This document shows positions 24,353 through 34,688 of a stretch of 64,000 nt of DNA, in pieces (position 1 is the stretch's first letter; every line of letters begins with the position of its first letter). Source of the stretch: Aphelenchoides besseyi (taxonomy: Eukaryota; Nematoda; Chromadorea; Rhabditida; Aphelenchoididae); the NCBI GenBank assembly GCA_024699855.1, contig JAMPIQ010000002.1, forward strand, positions 14,632,001 through 14,696,000. Reading direction: 5' to 3'. The position numbers and the translations under genes are program-made. The notes under the pieces were generated by a model that had not been told where the DNA came from, did not search any database, and was given only the letters and a program-made list of their open reading frames with translations.

Positions 24353-25280
24353 ACACATGAAGCTCTTAGATTCAGCTAATAATCTATCCATTAGTTACTC
24401 TCTTGTTTGTTAGAAATGAGATGATCGAAAATGAAATCAACGTCGAAAAGTTAAAACGTTCTGTCTAATGCTGTTGTTATCAAACAATTTTGGTCATTCG
24501 GATGGTGACCTAAAGGTCTTTGAAGAAAAGAACAGCAGACTTTTTTGACAAGTGGACATTGTAACTTTCGAGTATGTTAACTTTGAAATGCACGGTAGTG
24601 TTTACATCGATTCCCATTACACATTCAACTTATTTACCGAACATACTGAAGAATTCCAACGCGAAATGGCATCTGAGCGTTTTCGTCACACAAATCATGG
24701 AACTTTTATGATTTTTGATGTTTATTGTCGCAATAGAACTTACGGCCGTATTTCTGCCTTGTATCATTTGAGTTGCGATAAGGTCAGTTTTGTTCTATAG
24801 CACAAACATAATCATTGGAACTAACGTTTGATTATGTTGAAGACTTTAAGAGATGTCAATCATACGAGGATAAGATAATTATATCAGACACATCATTCTG
24901 TTTGTTTCACTCCGATTGATTTCCTATTAGGATATTACATGCAAACCAGAGATCTTTTAGGATTGATTGATTCATTAGTTTTACTCGAAACAAACGTCAG
25001 GACATTTAAGTAGTGAGTTGTTTATGTACACTATGTAGATCTACTTGAAGTTACTAAAAATTGAGCAAATAAATAAGGATTGAAATACTAGGAATTCTAA
25101 TGAACAATAAATACGATTAGTATTTGGGCCGAAAACCCGCAAAGAAAACGTACGGCAGTGTGGAAAGAGAGCGGAATATAATATACAATAAACACAGGTA
25201 GTTGAATAGGAACATTCCAGTTGAAATGTTTGAGGTAACGGCAGAGAAGTCCAATGAACAGAAATAAAATCGGTTCGATT
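24353..25280. other. intergenic between convergent lipase and CCCH genes
   Basis: Contains an 82-codon plus-strand open frame (24552-24800) with no recognisable motif; otherwise AT-rich 3' flanks. Confidence 0.35.
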
Positions 25281-26372
25281 TCAGAGGCGTTGAGGATCCG
25301 GTGGGACGGGAATCGCATCTTCACCTGAGAGTCAATTCAATAATCTTGTTGATTGCTTGTATTCTTACCGACGTGAAGAAAGTGACATTTGTCACCGTAC
25401 GGACATTCACCTCGCTGCGTGAATGCAGTGCACGGTATTGTCTTGTACTTTATGTTGGCCTTAAAGTGAACAACTTTAATGCCCAAATCATCAGTCTAAA
25501 CTCACCGGTTTTGGTTTCAACTCGTCAGCCGTATGAGCGAAGTAACAACGTTCACCGTATATACACTCGTTGAAGTTGCTCATATTTCTGCACAGTGCCG
25601 TTTTCGATGATTGGCGTCGGTTCGCGGCGTTCATTTGTTGTTGTTGTCGACTTAGGTTGCCGACGTTCGGACGCGTTGTTTGTCCGCTCGATCGTTGATC
25701 GAATCGCGAAGTTCGTCGATTTGACTGAAACGATTTTGTTTCTCGATTCACATTGAACTCACGTTCGATTCAAAAGAACGAAATGGCGTTTTCATCAACG
25801 GCGGTGGCAATCCGGTAGGTGGTGGGATCGGAAAGCTGTGAGTTTGCCCAGCGTTTGTCATAACAAACAACTGAAAAATTTTAATTGTTCGAAAATTTGA
25901 GCTTTTAACGCACATTAGGCATGAAGTTGATGTTTGTCATTGGCCATTGATGATATGGTTGATACGGCGGATAGGGGGCAGATGCCGTCGTCGCAAACTG
26001 CGGCGGTGCATAATACCTGTGCTGTTGGTAGTAATACGCCGCCGCAGTTTGAGGACTGTGCGGACTGAGAATCGGTCCGGCAGTAGCCAAGCTGCTCGAA
26101 GCAGGGAGTTGCGAACCATTGACGTCAACTGGTGGCACCAATTGAAGCAACGGTTGAGCATTCAACGGGCCGTTCGCACGTCGCGATGCTCCGTTGGCTA
26201 TTTGCTCCGAAGACCACGATTGCTGATGTGCAGAAGAGCGGTGAGTAATATCGTTGACCGTCGACGTTATCTCGTGTAACGGTGCATTCGTTGACACATG
26301 TAGATAGTCCAATTGATTGGTCAAATGATCAACATTCAGCGGCGGCGGTGGGGCGTTTGGACGAACGCTCAT
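25281..26372 (-). CDS. tandem CCCH zinc-finger protein, TIS11/PIE-1 type RNA-binding protein
   Basis: Five exons: 25914-26372, 25763-25870, 25506-25724, 25369-25459 and 25281-25324; about 306 aa. The N-terminal half is disordered, Pro/Gln/Tyr-rich (AAAYYYQQHRYY). Two fingers fit C-x8-C-x5-C-x3-H: the first runs from CRNMSNFNE to YFAH, the second from CTAFTQRGE to HFLH and is preceded by YKTIPC, the lead-in typical of TTP/TIS11 fingers. In nematodes this family (PIE-1, POS-1, MEX-5, OMA types) binds AU-rich 3' UTRs and controls maternal mRNAs. Which member this is cannot be told here. The finger-to-finger linker is interrupted by an intron. An in-frame Met at 26417 could extend the N-terminus by 15 residues. 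Confidence 0.92.
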
Positions 26373-26882
26373 TGGACTTCTGAAGAAGTTGAATTTTTTT
26401 TGCAATGATTCATACACGACTATGGTTATTGGTCAAACTGCAATTTACATCATTGATAACACACGTTGAGAAAATCCTCGAACATTAGCTTTCACTGATC
26501 GCTTTTTATTTGCGATCCAATAGAATTTGTCGCTTTATTGTGTGCTACAAAAAGACTCCAAAATGGCATGAAAGAGATGTGACAAAAACGCAAAAACCGT
26601 CGATCGGCGCGGAGAAATAGCAAAAGGCGCTAACTGCCGATTGTGTGGCTAGAAATGAACGGAAATTTTGAACGCGTTTTTCGCACCAAAGTGCGGAAAC
26701 AACAACAAAATCACTGGCAAGTAGTTAGATTTTAGCCGCCGTGATCATACGTTTTCATGCTTTGTTTTACAAATGAATTACGAAAGTAATTCATTAGCAT
26801 TGTTCGGGTTAATAATACTTCTTATCTTCATTGAACGGCAATTAAATGCCAAAATCGATAACAGAACTCGAGCGATTAGACC
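26373..26882. other. intergenic, nothing recognised
   Basis: Promoter side of the CCCH gene. A 30-codon frame from ATG 26846 overlaps the start of the next open frame; no motif. Confidence 0.35.
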
Positions 26883-27344
26883 ATGGGGTCTTTGACCCTA
26901 TGGTTATGGCGGAAAGCTTACTGTCAACGGTGGAATAAAGAGATTCTGACGAAACCAAATAATACATTGTCCAATCTGATGAATAATATGGAACCAACCA
27001 GGTTCTGGAAATGGAAAAGACCCACTGGATATAAAACAACCGGATGGAAGAACACCAGTTTTTCTGACTGGCAAAGACATTATATCGACGGTTATCTTAC
27101 TGGAATCGGCAAGATTACAAAAATTCTACGATCGAAAGACCAACTCAACGAAGAACGACGAAATTCCTACAAACGGATCCAGTTCGAATACTGTGTGACC
27201 CTCAAAGAGTGCACGTTTATGCACAGCTACGATCTATCAATAACGCGCAGAACATCACTCGTAATCAACGCCATACACGAAAAAGACTACTGGAATAATC
27301 CATTGCCTGATGTTGCCCAATGTAAAACTTATTTACAACCGTAA
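26883..27344 (+). CDS. intronless open frame of 153 codons, unknown
   Basis: Uninterrupted frame rich in Trp, Lys, Arg and Tyr (FWKWKRPTGYKTTGWKNTSF), with two cysteines in the C-terminal half and no signal peptide or membrane span. It is the longest intronless frame outside recognised genes, unusual where nearly every gene has an intron every 100-200 nt. It may be a retrocopy, a mobile-element fragment or chance. The upstream frame MPKSITEL (26846) could be part of it in another frame. AATAAA occurs about 130 nt after the stop. I recognise no family. Confidence 0.3.
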   Translation: MGSLTLWLWRKAYCQRWNKEILTKPNNTLSNLMNNMEPTRFWKWKRPTGYKTTGWKNTSFSDWQRHYIDGYLTGIGKITKILRSKDQLNEERRNSYKRIQFEYCVTLKECTFMHSYDLSITRRTSLVINAIHEKDYWNNPLPDVAQCKTYLQP

Positions 27345-28837
27345 ATTTGTGTCAGATCTCATCCCACTAGCATTACCTCCTGTTATTCTCCCATCTATTC
27401 CCACCATTTCGTCCTTAAGGCTTCTTTCTTTTCACGATATCCATCTACTGTAATTTTTAATATTTTGCTTACAATCAAATAAACATCACTCGTAAAAACC
27501 CGAAATTTCTACGGCGATCGCCCATCAAATTGCGCTTTTGCCCAACGATCACGAACGCTTTTTCGGATCAAAAAGACACAGACGAACGCGAACAAGAACT
27601 TCGGAGAGGAAAAGGGTCCTCAAAATCTTGTGGACAATCGCAGTGAAGTGGATCAACACCCACGAAATGACCGACGTAGAAAACTGTTTGACACGAAAAA
27701 AGATAAGTGAACGCAAAAGACGGACAAAAGAACCTTCACATTCTCCATCGACGGCCAATTTTTGATTTATAAGCGTGAGTCTGCTTACAAGACCGCAAAA
27801 AAGTTTGATTTGCAAACAAAAAATTGGCGCGTAAATAAAAGACGTAACAAAAAATCACACGTGACGTTTCTGTGACGCGAGAAAACACCAAAAAAGAGTT
27901 TGAAACGACGCCAACAACGCTGTCCACTCTCCGATTCAACGCACATGATCGCACAACGCAGAGAAGATGCGCGCGAAAGAAAATGGCGAGTGAACGTTTG
28001 TGGCGAGCGCGAGGTCCGAACGAGAAACACGGGCGCAGAAAGCATTTTGCGTCCGAAACCGTAGCGATTTCCGCGTTAAAAGGCGAATCGTTGGGATGCG
28101 AACCAAATTAATAGCAATAAAACAGACCATTTGTTAAGAGCAATAAACGTATTGACAGTAGTATTGTATTTGTTAAGCTTAAGTTTCGGTTTGTGTCTTT
28201 TCCTGTGATTGTTTTTGGGAAATGACCGTTTGCGTATTCCAAAAATGGACGCAATCAACACGCACAAGGCCTCTCCTTCGTCCACGCACTCTTCTCTACG
28301 GCGCGTCATGAGAAGGAAAATGACCGAGAACGCGAAACGGTTCACTTTTTTCTTCTGTTTCATCTTTGGAGTCAAGATCAGAAGTTTGAATAGCAATTCG
28401 CATCGTAAGAATGAACGAACGTTGAAGTCAATCGACCAACGAACTCACTCAAGACTTACAGTCTTAAACTTGCAATTGCAAAATCTCGATTTAAGCATTT
28501 GACCTTTTCGTAGCATTCGGATTGTAACATCACGTTGTCTGCAGATGTATTGAACGCAAAAACTGGAATGTCAAATTCTCGTTGTTTGTACTGCTGTTCT
28601 TTTGTGTCGAGTTTCGAAAATCTTCTAGTTAATCAGTAAACTCAACAGTTGAACAAACCAAGCGACAGAATCGTCTGCTATAACCTCCGACATATGAAAT
28701 TTGGTCAAATTTGCCAATAATCGAACACGTAAATCGGACTTTTTCCATCAAAACATTTCGGGTATATAAGCTTAGTAGAATGCTTGAAAGCCTTAACTAA
28801 CACTCATTTGTTTTTTCTTTCAATTTGAAGAGACAAA
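27345..28837. other. intergenic; both-strand open frames without support
   Basis: Between 27538 and 28396 open frames of 70-106 codons run on both strands, rich in Lys/Arg on one side and hydrophobic on the other. That mirror pattern is expected from composition alone. The promoter of the ShKT gene lies at the right end. Confidence 0.35.
28763..28770 (+). promoter_or_regulatory. TATA box of the ShKT gene
   Basis: TATATAAG lies 68 nt upstream of the start codon at 28838. Confidence 0.55.
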
Positions 28838-29552
28838 ATGAAGAGATCGAAATTGTTCATTTTCTTATTTTCCATATCAGTTGTGAGCTATCAAATAAAT
28901 GGATGTTTTGCTTCAACTCAAGCCGATCCAAACGCTCAACCTGATCCAAACTCTCAACCTGATCCAAACGCTCAACCAGATCCAAACGCTCAACCTAATC
29001 CAAACGGTCAACCTGATCCGAATGCAAAGCCTGATGATAAGAACGGCAAAACTCCTGTTGGAAGTGGTCCGGCAAAGCCAGGCGACAAGAAAGATAATGG
29101 CAAGACGACGGCTACAAAAGGGGCTTCCAAGCCAAAGCCTAAAAAGAAGGTACCAAAGAAGAAAGGGAAACCGAGAAAGAAGCGAAGGAATCGTCGTACA
29201 GCACGACAAAAACAATCCACTTGTAAGGATAGGGTCGCGGGATGTGAACGAGCAATCAATTACTGCAATCATCAAACTCTTGGTGCAACGATTAAACAAA
29301 ACTGTCCAATGAGGTAAGTGATATACAAACTTCTTGGTTTAATGAGCCAACGATTTAAGTTGCGGAACATGTGGAAGTTTAGATCGAGGGAATGCGTGTC
29401 GCGACACTCAATCGGCTTGTACTCAATGGCAACGGTAAAAAACAACTAAGAAGCCATTGATATGCATTTTCAGAAATGGATTTTGCACTAACTCGTTTTA
29501 CGTCAATGATGCACGAACCAGGTGTCCAAAGACTTGCGGACTCTGCTCCTAA
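28838..29552 (+). CDS. secreted protein with PDPNAQ repeats, Lys-rich linker and two ShKT (SXC) domains
   Basis: Three exons, 28838-29313, 29360-29434 and 29474-29552, encode 209 aa. A signal peptide (MKRSKLFIFLFSISVVSYQ) is followed by six six-residue PDPNAQ-like repeats, then a strongly basic stretch (KPKKKVPKKKGKPRKKRR). Two six-cysteine ShKT-like modules close the protein: CKDRVAGC...CPMSCGTC and CRDTQSAC...CPKTCGLC. The second intron splits the second module; phases are 2 and 2. ShKT modules are common in secreted nematode proteins, where they act in protein binding, channel modulation or as add-ons to enzymes. No catalytic domain is present here, so the role is open. It is convergent with the gene ending at 29685. 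Confidence 0.9.
28925..29032 (+). repeat. 18-bp coding tandem repeat, six units
   Basis: Units start GATCCAAACGCTCAACC; the later units have diverged. Each encodes a PDPNAQ-type hexapeptide. The array keeps the reading frame and lies between the signal peptide and the Lys-rich linker. Confidence 0.9.
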
Positions 29553-29684
29553 ACCCTAACACACAATAGTTCATGTAATTTCAATAGTCTTATAATTATG
29601 CTAATGATAATTAACAAGAGTCTTATGGACAAGATAAACTGATTTATTCAAACAAATATCGTATGAAATTATAACATTCATGAC

Positions 29685-30382
29685 TTAAAGTTTCACTCCC
29701 AGAGTCTCAAATTTGACGTAATTCTTTAATAACGAAACTCCTTTCTGCCACTCATCGTCGCTAAGTTTACTTTTGCACTTCTTGACCAACTTCTTAGATA
29801 ATTTCAACGTAAACTTCTTGTCAGCAAATTTATATCCGACTGCCATTTTCGCACTGTTTCCATTTGCTTTGTTGATTTTGTTTGTGATCTAAAAGCAATC
29901 CAAGATTATCGTAGTTAAGGCCATCAAACCTTTGAATACAATTTGAGAAGAGTCGGTCCTGCTCCTTTAACGCATTTTTGAATCGTCGAGTTGATCTTCT
30001 CATAGGATCCAAATTTCTGTGCAGCGCTCACCATCAACGTGGAGCTTTGACTGTATTGACTGGAGGTCAGATTGTTCATAACAGCGTCAGTCACGGCTAA
30101 AAAGATTGATAGAAATTGAACTTTGCACTACGATTACCGTCGACTATCTTGCTCCCATTGGCGTGTACGAGCACTTGGCTCATGCCCACATCAGCGTACT
30201 AATTTTCGAGTTATTCGTCTATTCGTCCTCAAGCAACTCACCCCACCGATCTGGGTGGCCGCAAAGAAAGTGCTGAAGTATTTTAAGAACTTGTTAATAC
30301 ACGACGTTCGTGAAGCATCGTCTGCTTGAACAATTTCAAAAGCGAACACCGAAACAACACCCAAAACGAAAATCAAACGCAT
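29685..30382 (-). CDS. small secreted helical protein, unknown
   Basis: Four exons, 30242-30382, 30138-30198, 29930-30096 and 29685-29888, encode 190 aa. The N-terminus MRLIFVLGVVSVFAFEIVQA is a signal peptide. The mature protein is mostly amphipathic helix, Lys/Ser-rich, with three cysteines (SCINKF, QKCVKG, KKCKSK) and possible N-glycosylation sites (NLTS, NSTI). No domain is recognised. All introns are GT-AG and phases agree (0, 1, 0). The stop is 133 nt from the stop of the ShKT gene on the other strand, so their 3' UTRs may overlap. A TATA-like TATAAA lies about 60 nt upstream of the start. Confidence 0.8.
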
Positions 30383-31627
30383 TGCTAGCTGAAGTGTTCG
30401 CAGTGGAACTCACGCTGTAAATCTTTCAGCTCTCTTTCCAATTTATATCCAACAATGACGACGATTCACCAACCGTTTCGGCGGTTCACAGAGACCGCCA
30501 GTTCACGGGACTTCTTCAATCACGTCCACCGATTAAATCTGTAATCCCGCAGTTCAGCTAACAAGCAGCAACGTTTGATCACTGTAAAGATTGAGGATCA
30601 TCCGTCGACGATCAACGAGCCAAATTCAAAAGTTTAGCAAAAGCTGGGATAAACGATTTCAATAGTGGCTTAATTCGATATTTGCTGCTAATTGATTATT
30701 TCCGATAAGAACAATTTGCGTTTAACTGCAAAGGGTTTTCAAGGACACACACGTGGTGTAAACAAAATTGCAAAAAGTTGAAATATTACAGTTAATTGGC
30801 ATTTAGAAGTTTAATGTTTCAACGTTTTACATTGTTGTCTATTGAAGAATTAAAATTGAAAGCACGATTCAAACTCAAGGGAAGCTTTTAAGCTAATCAC
30901 CAGTTTATATAAACAGCACGGTACTTAATTAGTTCACTAATAACCTTATCGTTTGTTTTTGTAGACCTAAATGTAACCACCAGAACTAGAAGACGACTTG
31001 CAGACAATTTTCACACTTTGATGCGCAAATTTTCGAATTCAATTCAAATTTAACTTCTATTCGAAATGTTTGAATAAGCCATTGGAGCTTGAAAATAGCA
31101 ACCCGGTTATTGTTCATGGCTATCCTCAAAAGAACAGTTGAATTTTCGCAAACTGCTTGTCAATCATCGTTCGATTCACAATGTTTTTGTATCCGACTCC
31201 TCAAAAAATAACTTCCTCCAGTTCAGTATTGTAATAAGCGCGAGCCGTTTTGGCGAGACTTTTTGATCACATTGTCATATTGAGAGGTATCTAAAAGGTC
31301 TTAGGTGGCGATATTTGGGGCTCCGGCGGACTCTTCGGAATGAACGTTGGATATACGGCAACGTCACTGCAGTCGCATCATTTAGCGATTCTGAGACGGT
31401 TGTTGTCAGTGCAAAGAACATCATTTCTCCGGCGTTTTGATTCAGAAAGCTTATATGGTATGTTCTTGAGTGGATCGCTTTATTTAACGACGTTTCGTTT
31501 AGGGGAAACTTGACAAAGAATGCAAAAAGGAGAAAGCAGCGACGCCTTCACAGAATAAAACTTACGTGGCCGCATTTGACGGAATTGAGAGCGGTTATGG
31601 AAGTCTCGGTTGAAGTAATTTGTTCGT
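30383..31627. other. intergenic upstream of the SINE
   Basis: AT-rich, no supported gene. Confidence 0.4.
30443..30448 (-). promoter_or_regulatory. TATA-like box of the small secreted helical protein gene
   Basis: TATAAA on the minus strand (within GGATATAAATTGG), about 60 nt upstream of the ATG at 30382. Confidence 0.45.
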
Positions 31628-31638
31628 TACTTGTATAG
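31628..31638. repeat. 11-bp target-site duplication, left
   Basis: TACTTGTATAG, identical to 31943-31953 and directly abutting the 304-bp element between them. Confidence 0.85.
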
Positions 31639-31878
31639 CACGAAAGCACGAAAAGCACGAAAAATCCCCTCTTTTGATTCAATCGCAAGCGATGGAGAGG
31701 CTCCGAACGCCCTATTATGTTCGGGTCTTGGCATATTGTAAGGGCATTGCTGTTGCGAGTTGCCAGCTCTGAACAGCGCCCCCGTGCTTCCCCTTGAATT
31801 CAAGGTACCCATTGGCTTCCAGAATTGGTACCGCCTGGGTGGGGCGAGAACAGCGGAGTTCGCATTACAGCTCGACCA

Positions 31879-31889
31879 GGGATTGAACC
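31879..31889 (-). promoter_or_regulatory. RNA polymerase III B box of the SINE
   Basis: GGTTCAATCCC on the minus strand matches the GGTTCRANNCC consensus. Confidence 0.8.
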
Positions 31890-31921
31890 TGGGAGCCACC
31901 GAACTCTGTGCAGACGTGTTA

Positions 31922-31932
31922 CCTTTGCACCA
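31922..31932 (-). promoter_or_regulatory. RNA polymerase III A box of the SINE
   Basis: TGGTGCAAAGG on the minus strand matches the TRGYNNARNNG consensus and begins about 10 nt inside the element. Confidence 0.8.
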
Positions 31933-31942
31933 CGCTGTCCTC

Positions 31943-31953
31943 TACTTGTATAG
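31943..31953. repeat. 11-bp target-site duplication, right
   Basis: Identical to 31628-31638. Confidence 0.85.
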
Positions 31954-33114
31954 TCCGAGTAAAAACCATCTAATTTCGTTTTGAAAGGAAGCAAATTTGA
32001 GTGTGAGCTTTGGATCGTGTGTGTTGAAAATTATGATTGAACAAATTACCCACGTAATTTTCGCGATATTTCACGCGTTTAGGATGTAATTGACCAAAAA
32101 TAATAATCACTTTTACATGAGTCGTCCTTAACTCTTCCCATGCATTCGGCGGTTTGTCAATACCTGCCATTAGCACTTGGACAAAAGTGGAAGCAAACGA
32201 AGAACAAATAGATGATTCTTGGTTTGCTCTAGTGCATCAATGAATAGTTGATTGTTTCCGATGTATCCTATTGCTTCCGCAGCGTCAATGAAATTATCGT
32301 ATGTATGATTTTTACTGTTCTTGCATTTTCGTATGAAGTTATCGCCAAACGCTTAATGCGGCTAGCCGATGATTATAAAACGAAGCTGGCAATAAACCGA
32401 GTACGTGTTTACGCATTTTTTGCAGGATGCAATCAATTCTTCCGTCTCTCGTAAACAAAATTTTAAGAAGGAGTCCTTTTGCGCCCGTTACATGGTTAGC
32501 ACATCGAAATCCGCCAACAGCCCACTGCTAAGTTGCACCAAACTTGCCTATCAGAGGTCATTAAGAAAAGCTTATGTGAAAATAATTCCAATGACCTACT
32601 TGTCCGTTCAAACGAATCATCTCAACATAGACTTCAGATGCACCTTTTGATAGATATCGTTTGCAACGTTTGTGACGCATAAATTCGACATACAAATGAC
32701 CGTTACAAACAGTCCAATTGCAAAAGGCTGTAACGTGTATTCTAATCAAGACGATTACTGTTATTCATTCGAACACAAACGTTGAACAGAAGTTGCCGGT
32801 AAATTCAGGCGTAGCAAAACGCCACGATGGCTACGACGAAAGTGATCGCTTCGAGTTAATCGATTGCCTTCTGTTGTTGAGCCAGTTGTGATAAGAGTTC
32901 TTTTACAAGTTAATCTTTGTAGAAAAGACTTTCGAACGAACACTTTCAACCTACAATACCACTCAGTTGTCCATAAATGAACGCCAGCTCAGATGGTCGA
33001 ACAGAACGAAGAATTAGAATTCCACGTAAAATGTTTGTTTAGCCGCCGTTAGAACTATGAAGAGCGTTTTTCCTTTTTGTTTTATTCGTTAAATTTGCTC
33101 GAAATTCGCTTGTG
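31954..33114. other. intergenic, nothing recognised
   Basis: Only short unsupported open frames (up to 81 codons). Upstream region of the 33115 gene. Confidence 0.4.
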
Positions 33115-34561
33115 ATGACCGAAACTTCACAACTTGGTACTTTTGCTCTCAACCAACTGCTACGGTTTCTTGTTGAAAAAGAACGACCGCCTAGTTGCAA
33201 TGAGTCGTGGATCGATCCTGCCACCAACGATTCGAAGTGTCCACCGAGTTGGCGATTTTTGCTCATTAACCGGAAAATTCTTTTCAATTTTACGTCCAAC
33301 GGAAAGATCGGAGTTGCGGTCGACGAAACGTTTCTTCGACTTTCGAATGGCAAACAAGAAGTCAGATTCGATAAGTTGAAAGCACTCGATGGAATTATGA
33401 AACTTCTGAAGCCATCCGACATGTTTGTTATTTGCGACGATGAGAACTTCTACGGCAATGTGAGCAATTAACTTGAAGTTCATTTGTAGTCTAAACTTTA
33501 GGGCGAAGATAGCGTCTACGGTCAGGCGTATCGGAAGCTTTGTTATACCATCAAATGTAAGTTCAATTTTTGTTTATTGGAAGATAACAGATTTTAGCGT
33601 GGTCGTTCGTTCAAACCCTCGAGTTGAAGTTCGATGGAAAAACGGCATTTGATGAAGAACGAATAATTTTGTTGAAGGAATTGGCTGGGAATGTCACGAG
33701 TTTAATCGGAAGCTCGGAGATGATACCGTTGATCGAAAGCTTTAACAAGTTGGAAAAGTTGGTATTGTTCTCCTTTTCCGATATAAAACGTGAGTTTAAT
33801 CTGTGACTCAAGAAACGTCGATTGCAGGAGTTCGACCGGCACTGGCAATGAAGGTAAAAGAAATTCAGTTACAAGGTGTTTACTTGGACGAAGTGAACCA
33901 AATAGACTCGTAAGTTTATCTCTAAATTGTAAACAGCAAGTGAACTTCTAGGTTTCCTATCAACAACGTCCTTCGAAACTTAGAGCTGGGAATTCAACGA
34001 CCGGGAGTTTATCCACCAAAAACATGGCCAACGGAAAAAGAAGAGAAGATGACGTTGAACGAGAAGTGGATGCAAGGGATTGAGAAGCTTCGCAATCTCA
34101 GTCCATTAAAACCGTTTCTTCGATTGGTCTACCGAGAGGAATTAACTTATGATTTGGAGGTGTATATACGAAACGAATTCGTCTAATCATAAGTTTAGAC
34201 CTTGGATGAGTGTGTGAAAGCCGTTGAGTTTATGATCGAGAAGGTAAACGAACTGATGAATGGAAATGCAGAGATCATGGAAGTAGTCAAGAGCGTGGAA
34301 TTGCATCCGTTGATTTCGAACTACGTATGTTTAGATAAAGAAATCGAACAGTAGTTGTGTTTCTAGAAGTTCGAACGAGAAGCCTTATTGCATGAAGCTT
34401 ACGAGAAACTTCCAAGTTTGTTCGATTTGAAATTGGAAGCTCCGAACCAACAGCGCATTTTTAGTCGTGAATTGAGCTCAAAAGCGAAGTTGTCGATCGA
34501 ATTCAGCGACTATTGGCATTGTGGTTTGACTCAAGGATGTGTTTGCAATTTGAAAATCTAA
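33115..34561 (+). CDS. uncharacterised 400-aa protein, leucine-rich, F-box/LRR-like in texture
   Basis: Seven exons: 33115-33459, 33502-33556, 33598-33789, 33828-33909, 33952-34159, 34199-34324 and 34367-34561. Every junction keeps phase, giving exactly 401 codons with the stop. The N-terminus (TFALNQLLRFLVEKERPP) is a short helical segment, followed by CPPSWRFLLINRKILFNF and repeated strand/helix units (VQTLELKFDG, LEKLVLFSFSD, EIQLQGVYLDE, NVLRNLELGI). There is no signal peptide or membrane segment. The texture is that of divergent nematode F-box/LRR proteins, but no diagnostic motif is clear. Its N-terminus resembles that of the 16809-17951 product only weakly. It is convergent with the K2P gene; only 127 nt separate the stop codons. 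Confidence 0.8.
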
Positions 34562-34590
34562 TCTTTCATAATCTGTAAAGACTTCTATCC

Positions 34591-34596
34591 TTTATT
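34591..34596 (-). terminator. polyadenylation signal of the K2P gene
   Basis: AATAAA on the minus strand, about 95 nt downstream of the K2P stop and only 30 nt from the stop of the convergent gene. Confidence 0.4.
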
Positions 34597-34688
34597 CCAA
34601 AACTGAGCATATTTAGCGACTATGATTGTTAAGTCCGTTTATTGTTTAAAACTATCAGATACGAATGCTGCGGCTATGTACATAAGAA

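Larger units (their letters stand above)
31639..31942 (-). mobile_element. tRNA-derived SINE
   Basis: A 304-bp element on the minus strand, flanked by a perfect 11-bp direct repeat. Its 5' end (right side on the plus strand) is a degenerate tRNA-like head carrying exact internal RNA polymerase III promoter boxes: A box TGGTGCAAAGG and B box GGTTCAATCCC, 33 nt apart, with a perfect T-arm stem (CCAGG/CCTGG). A tRNA-unrelated body follows, then a short 3' tail of CGTGCTTTT-type units next to the target duplication. It is GC-richer than its surroundings. SINEs are moved by a partner LINE; none is in the window. Only one copy was noticed here. Confidence 0.85.

Noticed and set aside
27538..28396. 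Lys/Arg-rich and hydrophobic open frames on opposite strands
   Set aside because: Mirror frames from composition; no signal, motif or splice chain.
31871..31942. Functional tRNA gene on the minus strand
   Set aside because: A box, B box and T-arm are perfect, but the acceptor stem does not pair and the anticodon arm is degenerate. The 304-bp length and target duplication fit a SINE.
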